A stretch of DNA of 64,000 nucleotides from an uncultured Halomonas sp. (GTDB lineage: Bacteria > Pseudomonadota > Gammaproteobacteria > Pseudomonadales > Halomonadaceae). The position numbers were made by a program, and so were the translations under genes. Positions 45,768 to 55,483 of the stretch are shown here, in pieces; position 1 is the stretch's first letter; the number at the start of each line of letters is the position of its first letter. The stretch lies in assembly GCF_947500835.1 (NCBI RefSeq), contig NZ_CANMTQ010000001.1:62001-126000 (forward strand). Direction: 5' to 3'. The notes under the pieces are model-generated. The model did no database searches, was not told where the DNA came from, and was given only the letters and a program-made list of their open reading frames with translations.

Positions 45768-45969
45768 GGGTCGGGATCACTCCTCAATCTTCACTAAAGT
45801 TAGTAAACAATTAATGTACGCTTAAAAATCGTGGCTGATTAAAAAATCAAAATTGTTATTCATCCAGCCCGCATACAAGTTCAGCAGTAGAATACGGGTA
45901 TTTTTTGCCGAAAGAAACACCCTATACCCTTGTCTATCGGCGGCTAGCGCCAAAAAGTGATAGTGGGTA
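45768..45969 (-). promoter_or_regulatory. AT-rich gap between ftsQ and ftsA, candidate ftsAZ promoter
   Basis: The only sizeable gap within the dcw cluster. The minus strand carries TTGATT-N17-TTTTAA about 75 bases before ftsA, and TGATT-TTTT-AATCA as a small hairpin. Either an internal promoter or a weak attenuator is plausible; the exact boxes are uncertain. No small gene is supportable here. Confidence 0.35.
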
Positions 45970-46701
45970 TTAACGTCGTGGTACTTCCACTTCTGTTTCA
46001 CCATGCCAGGCAACAACGATTCCATTCGGATAACGAAGATCGATGTAGCGAATCCGCGACGCTTTACTTGCAAGCTGACGTTTCCATGCGGCAATGAAAC
46101 GTGCCAATCGTGACTCGTGTTGATTGCGTCCTAGCATGACCCAAATATTGTCATCGATCTGAAAACGCCAGGCGCCACGATCTTCAAGTCTTAACTGTGT
46201 TACTTCAAATTTAAGTGATGCAAAACGATCGTGTAACTGATCGAGTAGCGCTAATACTTCCGCACCACTGCCACCGGGTCCTGCTAAATCAGGCAAGTCA
46301 TCCGGCACCGTTACATTGCCGCGTTGAAACGGAAGACCTCGAGAATTAATGAGTAAATCATCGTTCCAACGCGCCACGGGATCCTGTTCGTAAAGCTCAA
46401 AGGTCAGGGCATTTGGCCAATGACGCGTAACCCGCACCTCGGAAAGCCACTCGATTGCCCGCGCACGTTTTCGCAGTTCAGCAAGATCTACCGACAGCCA
46501 GCTTTGTCCTTGAACCATTGGCGCCAACTGCTCACGCAGATAATTGGCACTGACGTAGCCTAGATCACCACTGATCGAAACCCGCTCGATAGGTCGATCG
46601 AGCCAAAGCCATAACGCACGTCCACCGGCACTCAACAAGACGATCAGAAGTAGCAAACCCACAATCGTGCCACGGGATCCAGCAGATGCCATTGCGCTCA
46701 C
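45970..46701 (-). CDS. ftsQ: Cell division protein FtsQ
   Basis: Bitopic divisome protein that bridges early and late division proteins. A short cytoplasmic tail and one helix (about 12-34) precede a POTRA domain beginning ERVSISGDLGYVSANYLREQL and the FtsQ beta domain with VRVTRHWPNALTFELYEQDPVARW. The reading frame can start with GTG 46701, giving a 4-bp overlap with ddl, or with ATG 46692, which has AAGG ten bases upstream; I keep the longer form but the ATG may be used. Length 243 residues is slightly short for the family (E. coli 276). Confidence 0.93.
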   Translation of the reverse strand: MSAMASAGSRGTIVGLLLLIVLLSAGGRALWLWLDRPIERVSISGDLGYVSANYLREQLAPMVQGQSWLSVDLAELRKRARAIEWLSEVRVTRHWPNALTFELYEQDPVARWNDDLLINSRGLPFQRGNVTVPDDLPDLAGPGGSGAEVLALLDQLHDRFASLKFEVTQLRLEDRGAWRFQIDDNIWVMLGRNQHESRLARFIAAWKRQLASKASRIRYIDLRYPNGIVVAWHGETEVEVPRR

Positions 46702-47642
46702 GCCTTAAGTGACGTGGCAAGAATACGCAGCACCAGATCCTCGAAGTTGAGCCCCGCATGGGCCGCGGCCTGAGGCACGAGACTATGATCCGTCATCCCC
46801 GGCACGGTATTGACTTCCAGCAACCAGAATTTGCCCTGGGCGTCTCGCATCACATCGACTCGACCCCAGCCGCGACAACCAAGCGCATCGAACGCTTGAT
46901 GGCAAAGCTGGCCCAGCTCACGCTCACGCTCGGCGCTTAGCCCGCAAGGAATGTGGTAGAGCGTTTCGTTGGAGTGATACTTGGCTTCATAATCGTAAAA
47001 ACCGCTGGGCACCTCGACGCGAATCGCTGGCAACACCCTGTTGCCAAGTAGCGACACAGTATATTCCTCGCCGGAAATAAAGCGTTCTGCCATGACCACC
47101 GCGTCGAACTGGGCTGCCTCTTGATAGGCGGATTTCAAGGCATCAAGGCTATCCACGATGCTGATACCCAGGGTCGAACCCTCGTGTACGGGCTTGACGA
47201 CCAGCGGCAGCCCCAGGCGCTCGACCACCTGCTCCCAATCTGCGCTGGGTTCCAGCGTGATACTTTGCGGTGTGGGCAGACCCAACGAGCGCCAGAGATG
47301 CTTGGTTCGCTGTTTGTCCATGCCCAGCGCCGAGGCTAGTACACCACTGCCGGTATAAGGAATGCCAAGCAGTTCAAGCGCGCCTTGTAATGTGCCGTCC
47401 TCGCCGCCTCGACCGTGCAAGGCGATGAACACGCGATCCGGAGCCAGGGTTTCGAGCCCGCTCAATCCACCTTCGGCCAGGTCGTAGCCCTGCACATCGA
47501 GACCGGTTTTCTTCAATGCCGCCAAAACCGCCTTGCCGCTATTTAGCGACACTTCCCGCTCTGCTGAATCGCCGCCGTAAAGTACGACCACTCGGCCAAA
47601 ATCACCGGGGTTTAGTGCATCACCCCGCTGCGAATTGCTCAT
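46698..47642 (-). CDS. ddl: D-alanine--D-alanine ligase
   Basis: ATP-grasp enzyme that makes D-Ala-D-Ala for peptidoglycan precursors. The 314-residue protein has [25 protein letters not shown] near 75-98, the ATP-binding [12 protein letters not shown] near 155, and the metal site [17 protein letters not shown] near 275. It matches DdlB, the dcw-linked form. It overlaps murC and ftsQ by 4 bp each. Confidence 0.97.
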   Translation of the reverse strand: MSNSQRGDALNPGDFGRVVVLYGGDSAEREVSLNSGKAVLAALKKTGLDVQGYDLAEGGLSGLETLAPDRVFIALHGRGGEDGTLQGALELLGIPYTGSGVLASALGMDKQRTKHLWRSLGLPTPQSITLEPSADWEQVVERLGLPLVVKPVHEGSTLGISIVDSLDALKSAYQEAAQFDAVVMAERFISGEEYTVSLLGNRVLPAIRVEVPSGFYDYEAKYHSNETLYHIPCGLSAERERELGQLCHQAFDALGCRGWGRVDVMRDAQGKFWLLEVNTVPGMTDHSLVPQAAAHAGLNFEDLVLRILATSLKA

Positions 47643-49207
47643 AGTTCTACCTTGTCTAACTGCAACTGGTTAGCCGCCAGCGCAAGAGATATGCCACCGA
47701 TATCCCCGGCACCCTGGGTGATTAGAATATCGCCGTCGCGTAAAACACGCGAAAGCAGGCGTGGCAGTTCTTTCTTGTCTTCGACGAACAGCGGATCGAC
47801 ATAGCCTCGCTGACGAATCGAACCTGCCAAGGTACGCCCCTCTGCTCCGGGAATGAGGGTCTCACCGGCACTGTAAACATCGAGCAGCAGCAATGTATCG
47901 ACCCCGGACAGCACCCGCACGAAATCTTCGTAAAGATCATGGGTACGGGAATAGCGATGAGGCTGATAGATCATCACCAGGCGCCGCTTGGGCCACCCGG
48001 CTCGCACTGCTCGAATGACCATTTCGACTTCGCGAGGATGATGGCCATAGTCATCGACCAGCATGACCTCACCCGGCGCTTGTGAAGCGCCGGGTGAAGA
48101 ATCCTGTGCCTGGCTTTGTTCCTGATTGCGTACCTGCCCCATTTCCTGAACGGGACTAAGCGCGAAATTGCCATGTACCTGAAAACGCCGACCGACTCCA
48201 GCGAAGCCTGAAAGACCACGCAAAATGGCGTCATCACCAACGCCCGCATCCGTGGCTACGGCAATCGCCGCCAGGGCATTCTGGGCATTATGCTCCCCGG
48301 GCATCGCCAGGCGTACCGGTAGTGGCGCATGCCCTTCCGGTCGCAGGGCAGTGAAACGGATTTCACCACTCTCCTGCACGAATTCGGTAATGCGATAGTC
48401 CGCGTCGGGACTGAAACCATAGGTGACGAATCGTCGCTGAACGCGATTCATCATTCCGCGCAAATTGTCATCATCGAGGCAGAGTATCGCCAGCCCGTAA
48501 AAAGGCAGGTTATGCAGAAACTCGATAAACGTATCCTTGAGGCGCGAGAAGTCACCGGCATAGGTTGCCATATGATCCGCATCGACATTGGTCACGATGG
48601 AGACCATCGGTTGTAGATGTAGAAAAGAGGCATCGGACTCATCCGCCTCGGCCACCAGATATTCACCTTCTCCCAATCGTGCGTTGGTGCCGGCACTGGT
48701 CAGCTTGCCCCCGATCACGAAGGTTGGATCGAGCCCCCCCTCCGCCAGCAGCGTCGCGGTCAGGCTGGTGGTGGTGGTCTTGCCATGGGTACCGGCCACC
48801 GCGATGCCATGACGGAAACGCATCAGCTCCGCCAGCATCTCTGCACGCCGCACCACGGGAATGCGATATTCCTGCGCCCAGACGATTTCGGGATTGCTTT
48901 GATCCACGGCAGTGGACACCACGATCACATCGGCGCCTTCGGCGTGGGCCGATGCATGGCCGATGGCAATGCGGATACCGCAGTCCCGCAGATGCGCCGT
49001 GACGGAGGATTCCCTGAGATCGCTGCCGCTGACCTGATAGCCCTGATTGGCCAACACCTCGGCAATGCCACACATGCCGGCACCCCCTATGCCGATGAAA
49101 TGGATGCGCCGTATGCGTCGCATGCCAAGGCTAGAAGCAACCTGGGTCGATGAACCATGGGAAGGACTCATTTGCTGGTGAGAAACAGAAAAGGGGTTAT
49201 CGCTCAA
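47639..49207 (-). CDS. murC: UDP-N-acetylmuramate--L-alanine ligase
   Basis: Adds L-Ala to UDP-MurNAc, first step of the stem peptide. Key motifs are [16 protein letters not shown] near 37, the ATP loop [10 protein letters not shown] near 136, [15 protein letters not shown] near 197 and [11 protein letters not shown] near 390. At 522 residues it is longer than E. coli MurC (491). The extra length is an N-terminal extension and a Gln/Ser-rich insert of about 20 residues just before VDDYGHHP. The start is TTG at 49207, seven bases after GGAG and overlapping the murG stop by 11 bp; no ribosome site precedes the later ATGs. Confidence 0.95.
   Translation of the reverse strand: MSDNPFSVSHQQMSPSHGSSTQVASSLGMRRIRRIHFIGIGGAGMCGIAEVLANQGYQVSGSDLRESSVTAHLRDCGIRIAIGHASAHAEGADVIVVSTAVDQSNPEIVWAQEYRIPVVRRAEMLAELMRFRHGIAVAGTHGKTTTTSLTATLLAEGGLDPTFVIGGKLTSAGTNARLGEGEYLVAEADESDASFLHLQPMVSIVTNVDADHMATYAGDFSRLKDTFIEFLHNLPFYGLAILCLDDDNLRGMMNRVQRRFVTYGFSPDADYRITEFVQESGEIRFTALRPEGHAPLPVRLAMPGEHNAQNALAAIAVATDAGVGDDAILRGLSGFAGVGRRFQVHGNFALSPVQEMGQVRNQEQSQAQDSSPGASQAPGEVMLVDDYGHHPREVEMVIRAVRAGWPKRRLVMIYQPHRYSRTHDLYEDFVRVLSGVDTLLLLDVYSAGETLIPGAEGRTLAGSIRQRGYVDPLFVEDKKELPRLLSRVLRDGDILITQGAGDIGGISLALAANQLQLDKVEL
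48070..48098. repeat. Perfect 13-bp hairpin inside murC
   Basis: TCACCCGGCGCTT (48070-48082) and AAGCGCCGGGTGA (48086-48098) are exact complements around a 3-base loop. It lies within the extra Gln/Ser-rich segment of murC and encodes [11 protein letters not shown]. Such a compact GC stem inside a gene suggests an inserted small palindromic element. Confidence 0.8.
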
Positions 49208-50345
49208 GACCGATCTCCATACAGCCCGTCACCAAGCGCTCGACCGCATCGAGATGAGCACAGCTACGCGCCGCAACTGCCATGATGGCAAGGCGCTCGG
49301 GGTCGAGCACGGTCGCAAGCGTATCGGCGAGCGTGGCCGCATTCATGGTGGCTTGGGGTATCAGCAAGGCGGCATCCGCAGCAACGAGATGCCGAGCGTT
49401 CTGGGTTTGATGATCATCTACTGCGTGGGGATAAGGCACCAGCAAGGAGGGCTTGGCCGCAGCAGCAAGCTCGGCAATGGTCAAGGCTCCGGCGCGACAT
49501 ATGACCAGATCCGCCCACTCGTAGGCCTGGGCCATGGCGTCAATGAAATCACTGACCTCGGCTTCGATGCCGGCGGCGGCATAGGCTTTGCGGGTCGCGT
49601 CTTCCTTGTCGCGACCGGCCTGATGGCGAATCTCAGGCAGATTATCCGTGGGTGCTTTTTCCCGAAGCAGTGCAAAGGCTTCCGGCAGGCATTGATTGAG
49701 CGCCTGGGCCCCAAGGGAGCCGCCGACCACCAGTATTCGCAACCGCCGCTCTTTCATATCTTCCGCCCCGCGGGGCTGGCGCCCCAAGGCAGCGATCTCG
49801 CTGCGCACCGGATTGCCGATGACGATCTCCTTGTGCGCCTTGCCGGCTTTACGAAAGGCGCCGGGAAATGCCGCATAGACCCGCGTAGCCAGTCGCGACA
49901 AGGCCTGATTGGTCATGCCAGCCACGGCATTTTGTTCATGCACGATCAACGCGCGCCGAGACAGCCAGGCCGCCAGCCCACCCGGACCGCTGGCAAAACC
50001 ACCCATGCCCACCACCAGCTGAGGGTCGAATCGCTGCAAGACCCGCCATGCCTGGGACACGGCGCGAGATAAACGCCAGGGTATCGCCAGCCAGCCCGCC
50101 AGGCCGTTGCCGCGCAGCCCGGCGATATCGATACGATGCAGCGTGATATCCGCCGCTGGCACCAATTGATTCTCGATGCCCCGCGGGCTCCCCAGCCATT
50201 CGACGCTGACCCCCTGAGCAATGAGCGCCCTGGCCAGAGAAAGGGCGGGAATCACGTGGCCGCCGGTACCGCCGGCCATGATAAGCACCCGACGCACGGA
50301 AGAGTCCTTTACAGACGTTTGCACTGATGAATCCAACGACGTCAT
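49197..50345 (-). CDS. murG: UDP-GlcNAc:lipid I N-acetylglucosaminyltransferase
   Basis: Peripheral membrane glycosyltransferase that converts lipid I to lipid II. The 382-residue GT28 protein has the Gly-rich [16 protein letters not shown] (24-39), [14 protein letters not shown] near 132 and the UDP-GlcNAc loop [25 protein letters not shown] near 283. An N-terminal extension of about 17 residues rich in Ser precedes the domain. ATG 50345 overlaps the ftsW stop by 4 bp. Confidence 0.97.
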   Translation of the reverse strand: MTSLDSSVQTSVKDSSVRRVLIMAGGTGGHVIPALSLARALIAQGVSVEWLGSPRGIENQLVPAADITLHRIDIAGLRGNGLAGWLAIPWRLSRAVSQAWRVLQRFDPQLVVGMGGFASGPGGLAAWLSRRALIVHEQNAVAGMTNQALSRLATRVYAAFPGAFRKAGKAHKEIVIGNPVRSEIAALGRQPRGAEDMKERRLRILVVGGSLGAQALNQCLPEAFALLREKAPTDNLPEIRHQAGRDKEDATRKAYAAAGIEAEVSDFIDAMAQAYEWADLVICRAGALTIAELAAAAKPSLLVPYPHAVDDHQTQNARHLVAADAALLIPQATMNAATLADTLATVLDPERLAIMAVAARSCAHLDAVERLVTGCMEIGLER

Positions 50346-51517
50346 GGGGCGGGAACTCCCTTGACCTGTTGCCGGGCATTGGCATAGCGGGTCAGACGCC
50401 GGGTCTCGATATCTACCCGCAGCAGCAAGGCCACCATGATGCAGCTGATCACTAGGCTCGATCCTCCGTAGCTCAACAAGGGCAGTGTCAGCCCTTTGGT
50501 TGGCAGCATGCCGGTACTCACGCCGATGTTGATGAAGGCCTGGCCACCGAACACCAAGGCGATACCGTAGCTGAGATAGGCAGCGAACGGCAATCGAATC
50601 AGCTCTGCCCGTCGGCCGATGGCAAGGGCGCGATAGACCAGTAGCGCGAAGAAGCCGATGACCGTGATCGCCCCCACCAGCCCAAGCTCTTCAGCGATGA
50701 CGGCGAAAACGAAATCGGTATGGGCTTCCGGTAGATAGAACAGCTTTTGTACGCTGTCACCCAACCCCAGACCAAACCAGTGGCCGCGACCATAAGCGAT
50801 CAGCGCCTGGGTCAGCTGATAGCCCGAGTCATACATGTCTGCCCAGGGATCGGCAAAGCTGGTAATACGTTCCAGGCGATAGGGTTCGGCGATGGCGACG
50901 TACACGCCCAGCAATGACACTACCGTCATCAGCAGGATAAAGCGCAGAAGCGGCGCCCCGGCCAAAAGTAACATGCCCATGACGCTGCTGGTCATGACCA
51001 CCAGGGCGCCATAATCCGGTTCAAGGATGAGCAACACGGCGATCGGCACAAGCACCAGCAATGGCTTGGTGAACTCCCAGAGATGACGCCGCACCCCGGA
51101 TAGAAAGCGTTCCAGGTAGCCTGCGATGTAGATGATCAAAAACAACTTGGCAAGCTCCGAGGCCTGCACATTGATCGGACCCAAGGGAATCCAGCGCTTG
51201 CTGCCGTTGACTTCGGTGCCTACCAGCAGCACCAGGATTAGAAGCCCCATACCCGCCAGCAACAGCCAAGGGCCGTTATTCTGCCACCAGCTCAGAGGCA
51301 CCAATAGCATCGCCAGACCCAGCGAAACGGCAATGACGACAAAAATGCCATGACGAATACCGTAATAAAATGGATTACCGGTAAGTCCTGTCGCCACTTC
51401 CGTCGATGCGGAGGTCACCATGACCAGACCAATCAGCAGTAGCGTTCCTGCCGCAAGTATCAACCAGGCGTCAAAAGGCTGTCCGGCAGTGGAAAGACGC
51501 GCTACCAAATCCTTCAT
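50342..51517 (-). CDS. ftsW: Septal peptidoglycan polymerase FtsW
   Basis: SEDS-family glycosyltransferase working with FtsI at the septum. The 391-residue protein has about ten membrane helices and the family stretches TEVNGSKRWIPLGPINVQASELAK near 105, the large loop ending DFVFAVIAEELGL near 265, and the C-terminal signature GLTLPLLSYGGSSL near 350. It overlaps both murD and murG by 4 bp. Confidence 0.97.
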   Translation of the reverse strand: MKDLVARLSTAGQPFDAWLILAAGTLLLIGLVMVTSASTEVATGLTGNPFYYGIRHGIFVVIAVSLGLAMLLVPLSWWQNNGPWLLLAGMGLLILVLLVGTEVNGSKRWIPLGPINVQASELAKLFLIIYIAGYLERFLSGVRRHLWEFTKPLLVLVPIAVLLILEPDYGALVVMTSSVMGMLLLAGAPLLRFILLMTVVSLLGVYVAIAEPYRLERITSFADPWADMYDSGYQLTQALIAYGRGHWFGLGLGDSVQKLFYLPEAHTDFVFAVIAEELGLVGAITVIGFFALLVYRALAIGRRAELIRLPFAAYLSYGIALVFGGQAFINIGVSTGMLPTKGLTLPLLSYGGSSLVISCIMVALLLRVDIETRRLTRYANARQQVKGVPAP

Positions 51518-52983
51518 GAGTGCTCCTGGTCAATACGGGCAGCGAGATATTCCTGAACCCACCTGCGAAAGGCATCGCCTCGAGCCATATAATTCGCAAA
51601 TTGATCGAGACTTGCGCAGGCCGGGGACAGCAGCACGCAGTCGCCTGGGCGCGCGATGGAGGCGGCGCGTTCCAATGCTTGCTGCAGATTCTGAGCGTGC
51701 GTTACCGGCACCGCCCCTTCGATGGCCCCTGCCAGACGCGATGCATCGATGCCAAACAGGATGGCCTCCCGCGCATAGCGTCCAAGTGGCGTCTTGAGTG
51801 GCGAAAAATCCGCGCCCTTGCCCTGCCCGCCCCCAAGCCAGATCAGCTTACCCGCAAGCGTTGCCCCAAGCCCCGCAATGGCTGCAAGGGTGGCGCCCAC
51901 ATTGGTACCCTTCGAGTCGTTGATCCAACGCACCCCTTGCCCTTCACCAATCAATTCGCCTCGATGGGGCAGACCGGGAAAGCGTTTCAACACTCGCTGC
52001 ATGGCAGTCAGCGGCAGTCCTAACCGATGCCCCATGGCCATCGCCGCCAAGGCATTGGCATGATTGTGTTGCCCGGGTAGACGCATGTCCGCCAAGATCA
52101 TCAGTGGATTTGCGCCGTGCATCAACCAGGACTGTGTTTTTGCACCGTCGTCGTACTCGGCGATTCCCCATTCGTCGGCACGTGGCGCCTGGGTGGTGAA
52201 TCGCTCCCAGACAAGATCTGGCGCTTGATTCGATTCTTTCTCTTGAGGCCAGCTCAACGGATCTTCCCCATTGACGATGGCATAGCCTGCACCACGAAAG
52301 ATGGCCGACTTGGCAGCACGATAGCCGTCCATGTCGCCATGGCGATCAAGATGATCTTCAGAAAGATTGAGAAAGGCCACCGCGGCGGCGCCCAGGCGAG
52401 GCGTGGTCTCGAGCTGAAAACTCGAGAGTTCGAGCACGAACAGCTCAGCGTCTGGCTGATCCTGAAGCAGATCGAGCGCCGGGGTGCCCAGATTGCCGCC
52501 AACGGCAACCTTGACTCCTGCTTCGCTGGCCATTTCGCCGAGCAAGGTAGTCACCGTGGATTTGGCATTGGAGCCGGTGATGGCAGCGATCGGCGCCCTG
52601 CAGCGACGCACGAACAAAGCGATCTCCCCTAGAATTCTCGGTACTTGTGCTTCTGACTCCTGGCTCTCTAATTCTCTTGCTTCCGAATTTTGGGCATTCG
52701 CTGCAAGGGTACGCTCCCACAGCGTTTCGAGCCCGGACGTGCGTGGACCGACGCCGGGGCTGAGCACAATTTCCTTTGCCTGGGCAAGATCGAGCTCCGT
52801 CAGCGGGCCGCAGTGAATGGCAACGTCAGGGTGCGCTTCGCGAAAGGCTTGCAGCCCAGGCGGCGCCTTTCGTGTATCCGCCATCATGAAAGGCGTGCCC
52901 AGGCGCGCCAGATGCCGGGCAACGGCGCTTCCGGAAAGGCCGAGCCCGACGATCAGCGTATGTCCCTGAGGTACCGATGACAT
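51514..52983 (-). CDS. murD: UDP-N-acetylmuramoyl-L-alanine--D-glutamate ligase
   Basis: Adds D-Glu to UDP-MurNAc-L-Ala. Motifs are LIVGLGLSGSAVARHL near 10, the ATP loop ITGSNAKSTVTTLL near 130, NLSEDHLDRHGDM near 205 and WINDSKGTNVGATLAA near 325. Between LSPGVGP and GEIALF there is an extra stretch of about 20 residues rich in Gln, Glu and Ser (near 93-115) absent from E. coli MurD. The frame is open to 53046 inside mraY. The ATGs at 52983 and 52989 are the candidates; GGA is well spaced only for 52983, giving 489 residues. It overlaps ftsW by 4 bp. Confidence 0.94.
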   Translation of the reverse strand: MSSVPQGHTLIVGLGLSGSAVARHLARLGTPFMMADTRKAPPGLQAFREAHPDVAIHCGPLTELDLAQAKEIVLSPGVGPRTSGLETLWERTLAANAQNSEARELESQESEAQVPRILGEIALFVRRCRAPIAAITGSNAKSTVTTLLGEMASEAGVKVAVGGNLGTPALDLLQDQPDAELFVLELSSFQLETTPRLGAAAVAFLNLSEDHLDRHGDMDGYRAAKSAIFRGAGYAIVNGEDPLSWPQEKESNQAPDLVWERFTTQAPRADEWGIAEYDDGAKTQSWLMHGANPLMILADMRLPGQHNHANALAAMAMGHRLGLPLTAMQRVLKRFPGLPHRGELIGEGQGVRWINDSKGTNVGATLAAIAGLGATLAGKLIWLGGGQGKGADFSPLKTPLGRYAREAILFGIDASRLAGAIEGAVPVTHAQNLQQALERAASIARPGDCVLLSPACASLDQFANYMARGDAFRRWVQEYLAARIDQEHS

Positions 52984-53023
52984 CGACATTCCAAGGTTGC
53001 GAAGTGGCGGATGCGTTTCGCTG

Positions 53024-54106
53024 TCAGCGAATCTTGAGCGTTGCAAGGCCCATCAGGACCAGCACTACCGTAATGATCCAGAAGCGCACGATCACCCGGG
53101 GTTCCGGCCAGCCCTTGAGCTCGAAATGATGATGCAAGGGCGCCATGCGAAAGATACGTCGCCCGGTAAGCTTGTAGGAGCCTACCTGCAGGATTACCGA
53201 CACGGTCTCCATGACGAACACGCCACCCATGATGAACAGCACAATCTCCTGGCGCACCACCACCGCGACGATGCCAAGGGCCGCGCCCAGTGCCAGCGCC
53301 CCTACATCTCCCATGAAAACCTGAGCCGGATAGGTATTGAACCAGAGAAAACCCAGACCGGCGCCGGCAATGGTGCCACAGAATACCGCCAGTTCCCCGG
53401 AGCCAGGCACCATGGGAATGTGCAAATACTCGGCAAATACCGCGTTGCCGCTGGCATAGGCAAATACTGCAAGCCCCATGGCCACCATGACCGTGGGCAT
53501 GATGGCAAGCCCATCGAGGCCGTCGGTGAGGTTGACCGCATTGGAGCTGCCGACAATAACCAGATAGGTCAGCAGGATGTAGAAGAAGCCAAGCTGAATC
53601 ACGACTTCCTTGAACAGCGGCACGATCAGACTGGTTTCTATAGGCCCTGCTGCAGTGACGTAAAGAAAAACGGCAGCGCCTAGCCCCAGCACCGACTGCC
53701 AGAAATACTTCCAGCGTGCCGGCAAGCCACGAGGATTCTTTTCTACCACCTTGCGATAGTCATCGACCCAGCCGATTGCACCAAACCCAAGGGTCACGAT
53801 CAAGGCAAGCCATACATAATGGTTGCTCAAGTCGGCCCACAGCAGCGTACTGATTGCCATGGCCACGAGAATCATGGCACCGCCCATGGTCGGCGTACCG
53901 GCCTTGGACAGATGGGATTGGGGACCATCGTCGCGCACCGCCTGACCTATCTGACGCTCCACCAGGCGGCGGATCATCAAGGGGCCGAACCATAGGCACA
54001 GCAATAGAGCCGTCAGGGTGCCCAGCACGGCACGCAGGGTCAGATAGTCAAAGACGGCAAAAGCGTTTTGATAGCGCGCCAATAGTTCGGCCAGATAAAG
54101 CAGCAT
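53024..54106 (-). CDS. mraY: Phospho-N-acetylmuramoyl-pentapeptide transferase
   Basis: Ten-helix membrane enzyme that transfers the MurNAc-pentapeptide to undecaprenyl phosphate, making lipid I. The 360 residues contain [15 protein letters not shown] near 64-78, GWVDDYRKV near 110 with the Asp pair, [13 protein letters not shown] near 190, [15 protein letters not shown] near 265 and [11 protein letters not shown] near 325. Length equals E. coli MraY. murF ends 9 bp upstream. Confidence 0.98.
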   Translation of the reverse strand: MLLYLAELLARYQNAFAVFDYLTLRAVLGTLTALLLCLWFGPLMIRRLVERQIGQAVRDDGPQSHLSKAGTPTMGGAMILVAMAISTLLWADLSNHYVWLALIVTLGFGAIGWVDDYRKVVEKNPRGLPARWKYFWQSVLGLGAAVFLYVTAAGPIETSLIVPLFKEVVIQLGFFYILLTYLVIVGSSNAVNLTDGLDGLAIMPTVMVAMGLAVFAYASGNAVFAEYLHIPMVPGSGELAVFCGTIAGAGLGFLWFNTYPAQVFMGDVGALALGAALGIVAVVVRQEIVLFIMGGVFVMETVSVILQVGSYKLTGRRIFRMAPLHHHFELKGWPEPRVIVRFWIITVVLVLMGLATLKIR

Positions 54107-54115
54107 GTTGTGCGT

Positions 54116-55483
54116 TCACCTTGGTTGATCTGCGCGTAGCGCGGCAATCAGTCTTTCCATACCGGCGCTACGCGATCCCTTGACCAGCACACTGGCCGCG
54201 GAAGGTAGTTGTTCCTGGGCATGACGCAATAGCGTCTCCCAATCCGAGAAATGACACCCTGCATCGCCAAAGGCCCGCGCCGCCGGCTCCGCCGCGGCTC
54301 CCAGAGTGCCGAGAAAATCGATGCCAAGCTCACGGGCGTAGTGGCCTACATCGCCATGCAGCGCATCGGAGGCAGCACCCAGTTCTCCCATGGCCCCCAG
54401 AAAGCACCAGCGCGGCGCCGGCATCTGCGCCAGCACATCAAGGGCGGCTTTCATCGCCCCGGGATTGGCATTGTAAGTGTCATCGAGCAATCGAGACCCG
54501 CGTATGCCTTCAACCTGGGTCATGCGTCCGGGCAGCGCCTCGAGCTCATCGAGCCCCATGACCACGTCTTGCGCCGGCATCCCCATTGCCAGCGCCGCTG
54601 CCGCTGCCGCCAATGCATTGCGTACGTTATGCAGGCCCAGCAGGGAAAGCCTCACCCTGCCCAACAGGACGCCATCATACATAAGAGTGAAAGAATAATG
54701 ACCACTTTCGTCACAAAATAGATTAGTTCCCTGCACTCTTGCTTGCTGAGAGAGCCCGAAATCGATGATTTCATGACTGCCCGCAAGCTGATGCCAAAAC
54801 GGATAGAACACATCGTCTCGATTAAGGATCGCAATGCCGTTTTCATCTAGACCGGACAGAATCTCACCCTTGGCCTGAGCGATTCGACCCATGCCGCCGA
54901 ACTCTCCGACATGGGCCCCGGTAACATTGGTGATCACCACGACCTGGGGCTGTGCCAGCGCCGTGGTCCAGGCAATCTCGCCCAGATGATTGGCCCCCAG
55001 CTCTATTACTGCCTGCTGATGCTTGTCGGTGAGATTCAAGAGTGTCAGCGGTGCGCCGATATCGTTATTGAGATTGCCGCGAGTCGCCAGGGTGTCCCCT
55101 CGCCGGCGCAGCAACGTCGCGAGCATCTCCTTGACCGTGGTCTTGCCACTGTTACCGGTAATGGCGACCAAAGGTCTACCCCAACTCTGCCGCCGGGCCC
55201 GACCCAGAAGGCCTAGCGCTAGCCGCGTATCCACCACCTGTAGCTGGGGCAACGGATCGTCGACGGCGCGTGAAACAATAGCGGCTACGGCGCCTTTTTC
55301 GCGAGCCTGGGCAAGAAAATCGTGAGCATCGAAGCGATCGCCAACCAGCGCCAGGAAGACGTCCCCCGCCTGCAGGGCGCGGGTATCCGTCACGATGGCG
55401 TTTACCTCAATAACATCGCCGTCCCAGCTCACTGCCAGGGCGCTCGCGATTGCATCGAGGGTGTGTAGATCACACGGGCTCAT
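54116..55483 (-). CDS. murF: UDP-MurNAc-tripeptide--D-alanyl-D-alanine ligase
   Basis: Adds D-Ala-D-Ala to the UDP-MurNAc tripeptide. The 455-residue Mur ligase has the ATP loop ITGNSGKTTVKEML near 107, TRGNLNNDIGAPLTLL near 135, NVTGAHVGEFGGM near 188 and LDDTYNANPGAMKAALD near 312. It overlaps murE by 4 bp. Downstream mraY follows after 9 bp. Confidence 0.97.
   Translation of the reverse strand: MSPCDLHTLDAIASALAVSWDGDVIEVNAIVTDTRALQAGDVFLALVGDRFDAHDFLAQAREKGAVAAIVSRAVDDPLPQLQVVDTRLALGLLGRARRQSWGRPLVAITGNSGKTTVKEMLATLLRRRGDTLATRGNLNNDIGAPLTLLNLTDKHQQAVIELGANHLGEIAWTTALAQPQVVVITNVTGAHVGEFGGMGRIAQAKGEILSGLDENGIAILNRDDVFYPFWHQLAGSHEIIDFGLSQQARVQGTNLFCDESGHYSFTLMYDGVLLGRVRLSLLGLHNVRNALAAAAAALAMGMPAQDVVMGLDELEALPGRMTQVEGIRGSRLLDDTYNANPGAMKAALDVLAQMPAPRWCFLGAMGELGAASDALHGDVGHYARELGIDFLGTLGAAAEPAARAFGDAGCHFSDWETLLRHAQEQLPSAASVLVKGSRSAGMERLIAALRADQPR

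Noticed and set aside
45822..46094. A 90-residue minus-strand ORF overlapping the end of ftsQ
   Set aside because: It runs out of frame through ftsQ and the AT-rich gap and shows no ribosome site or domain.
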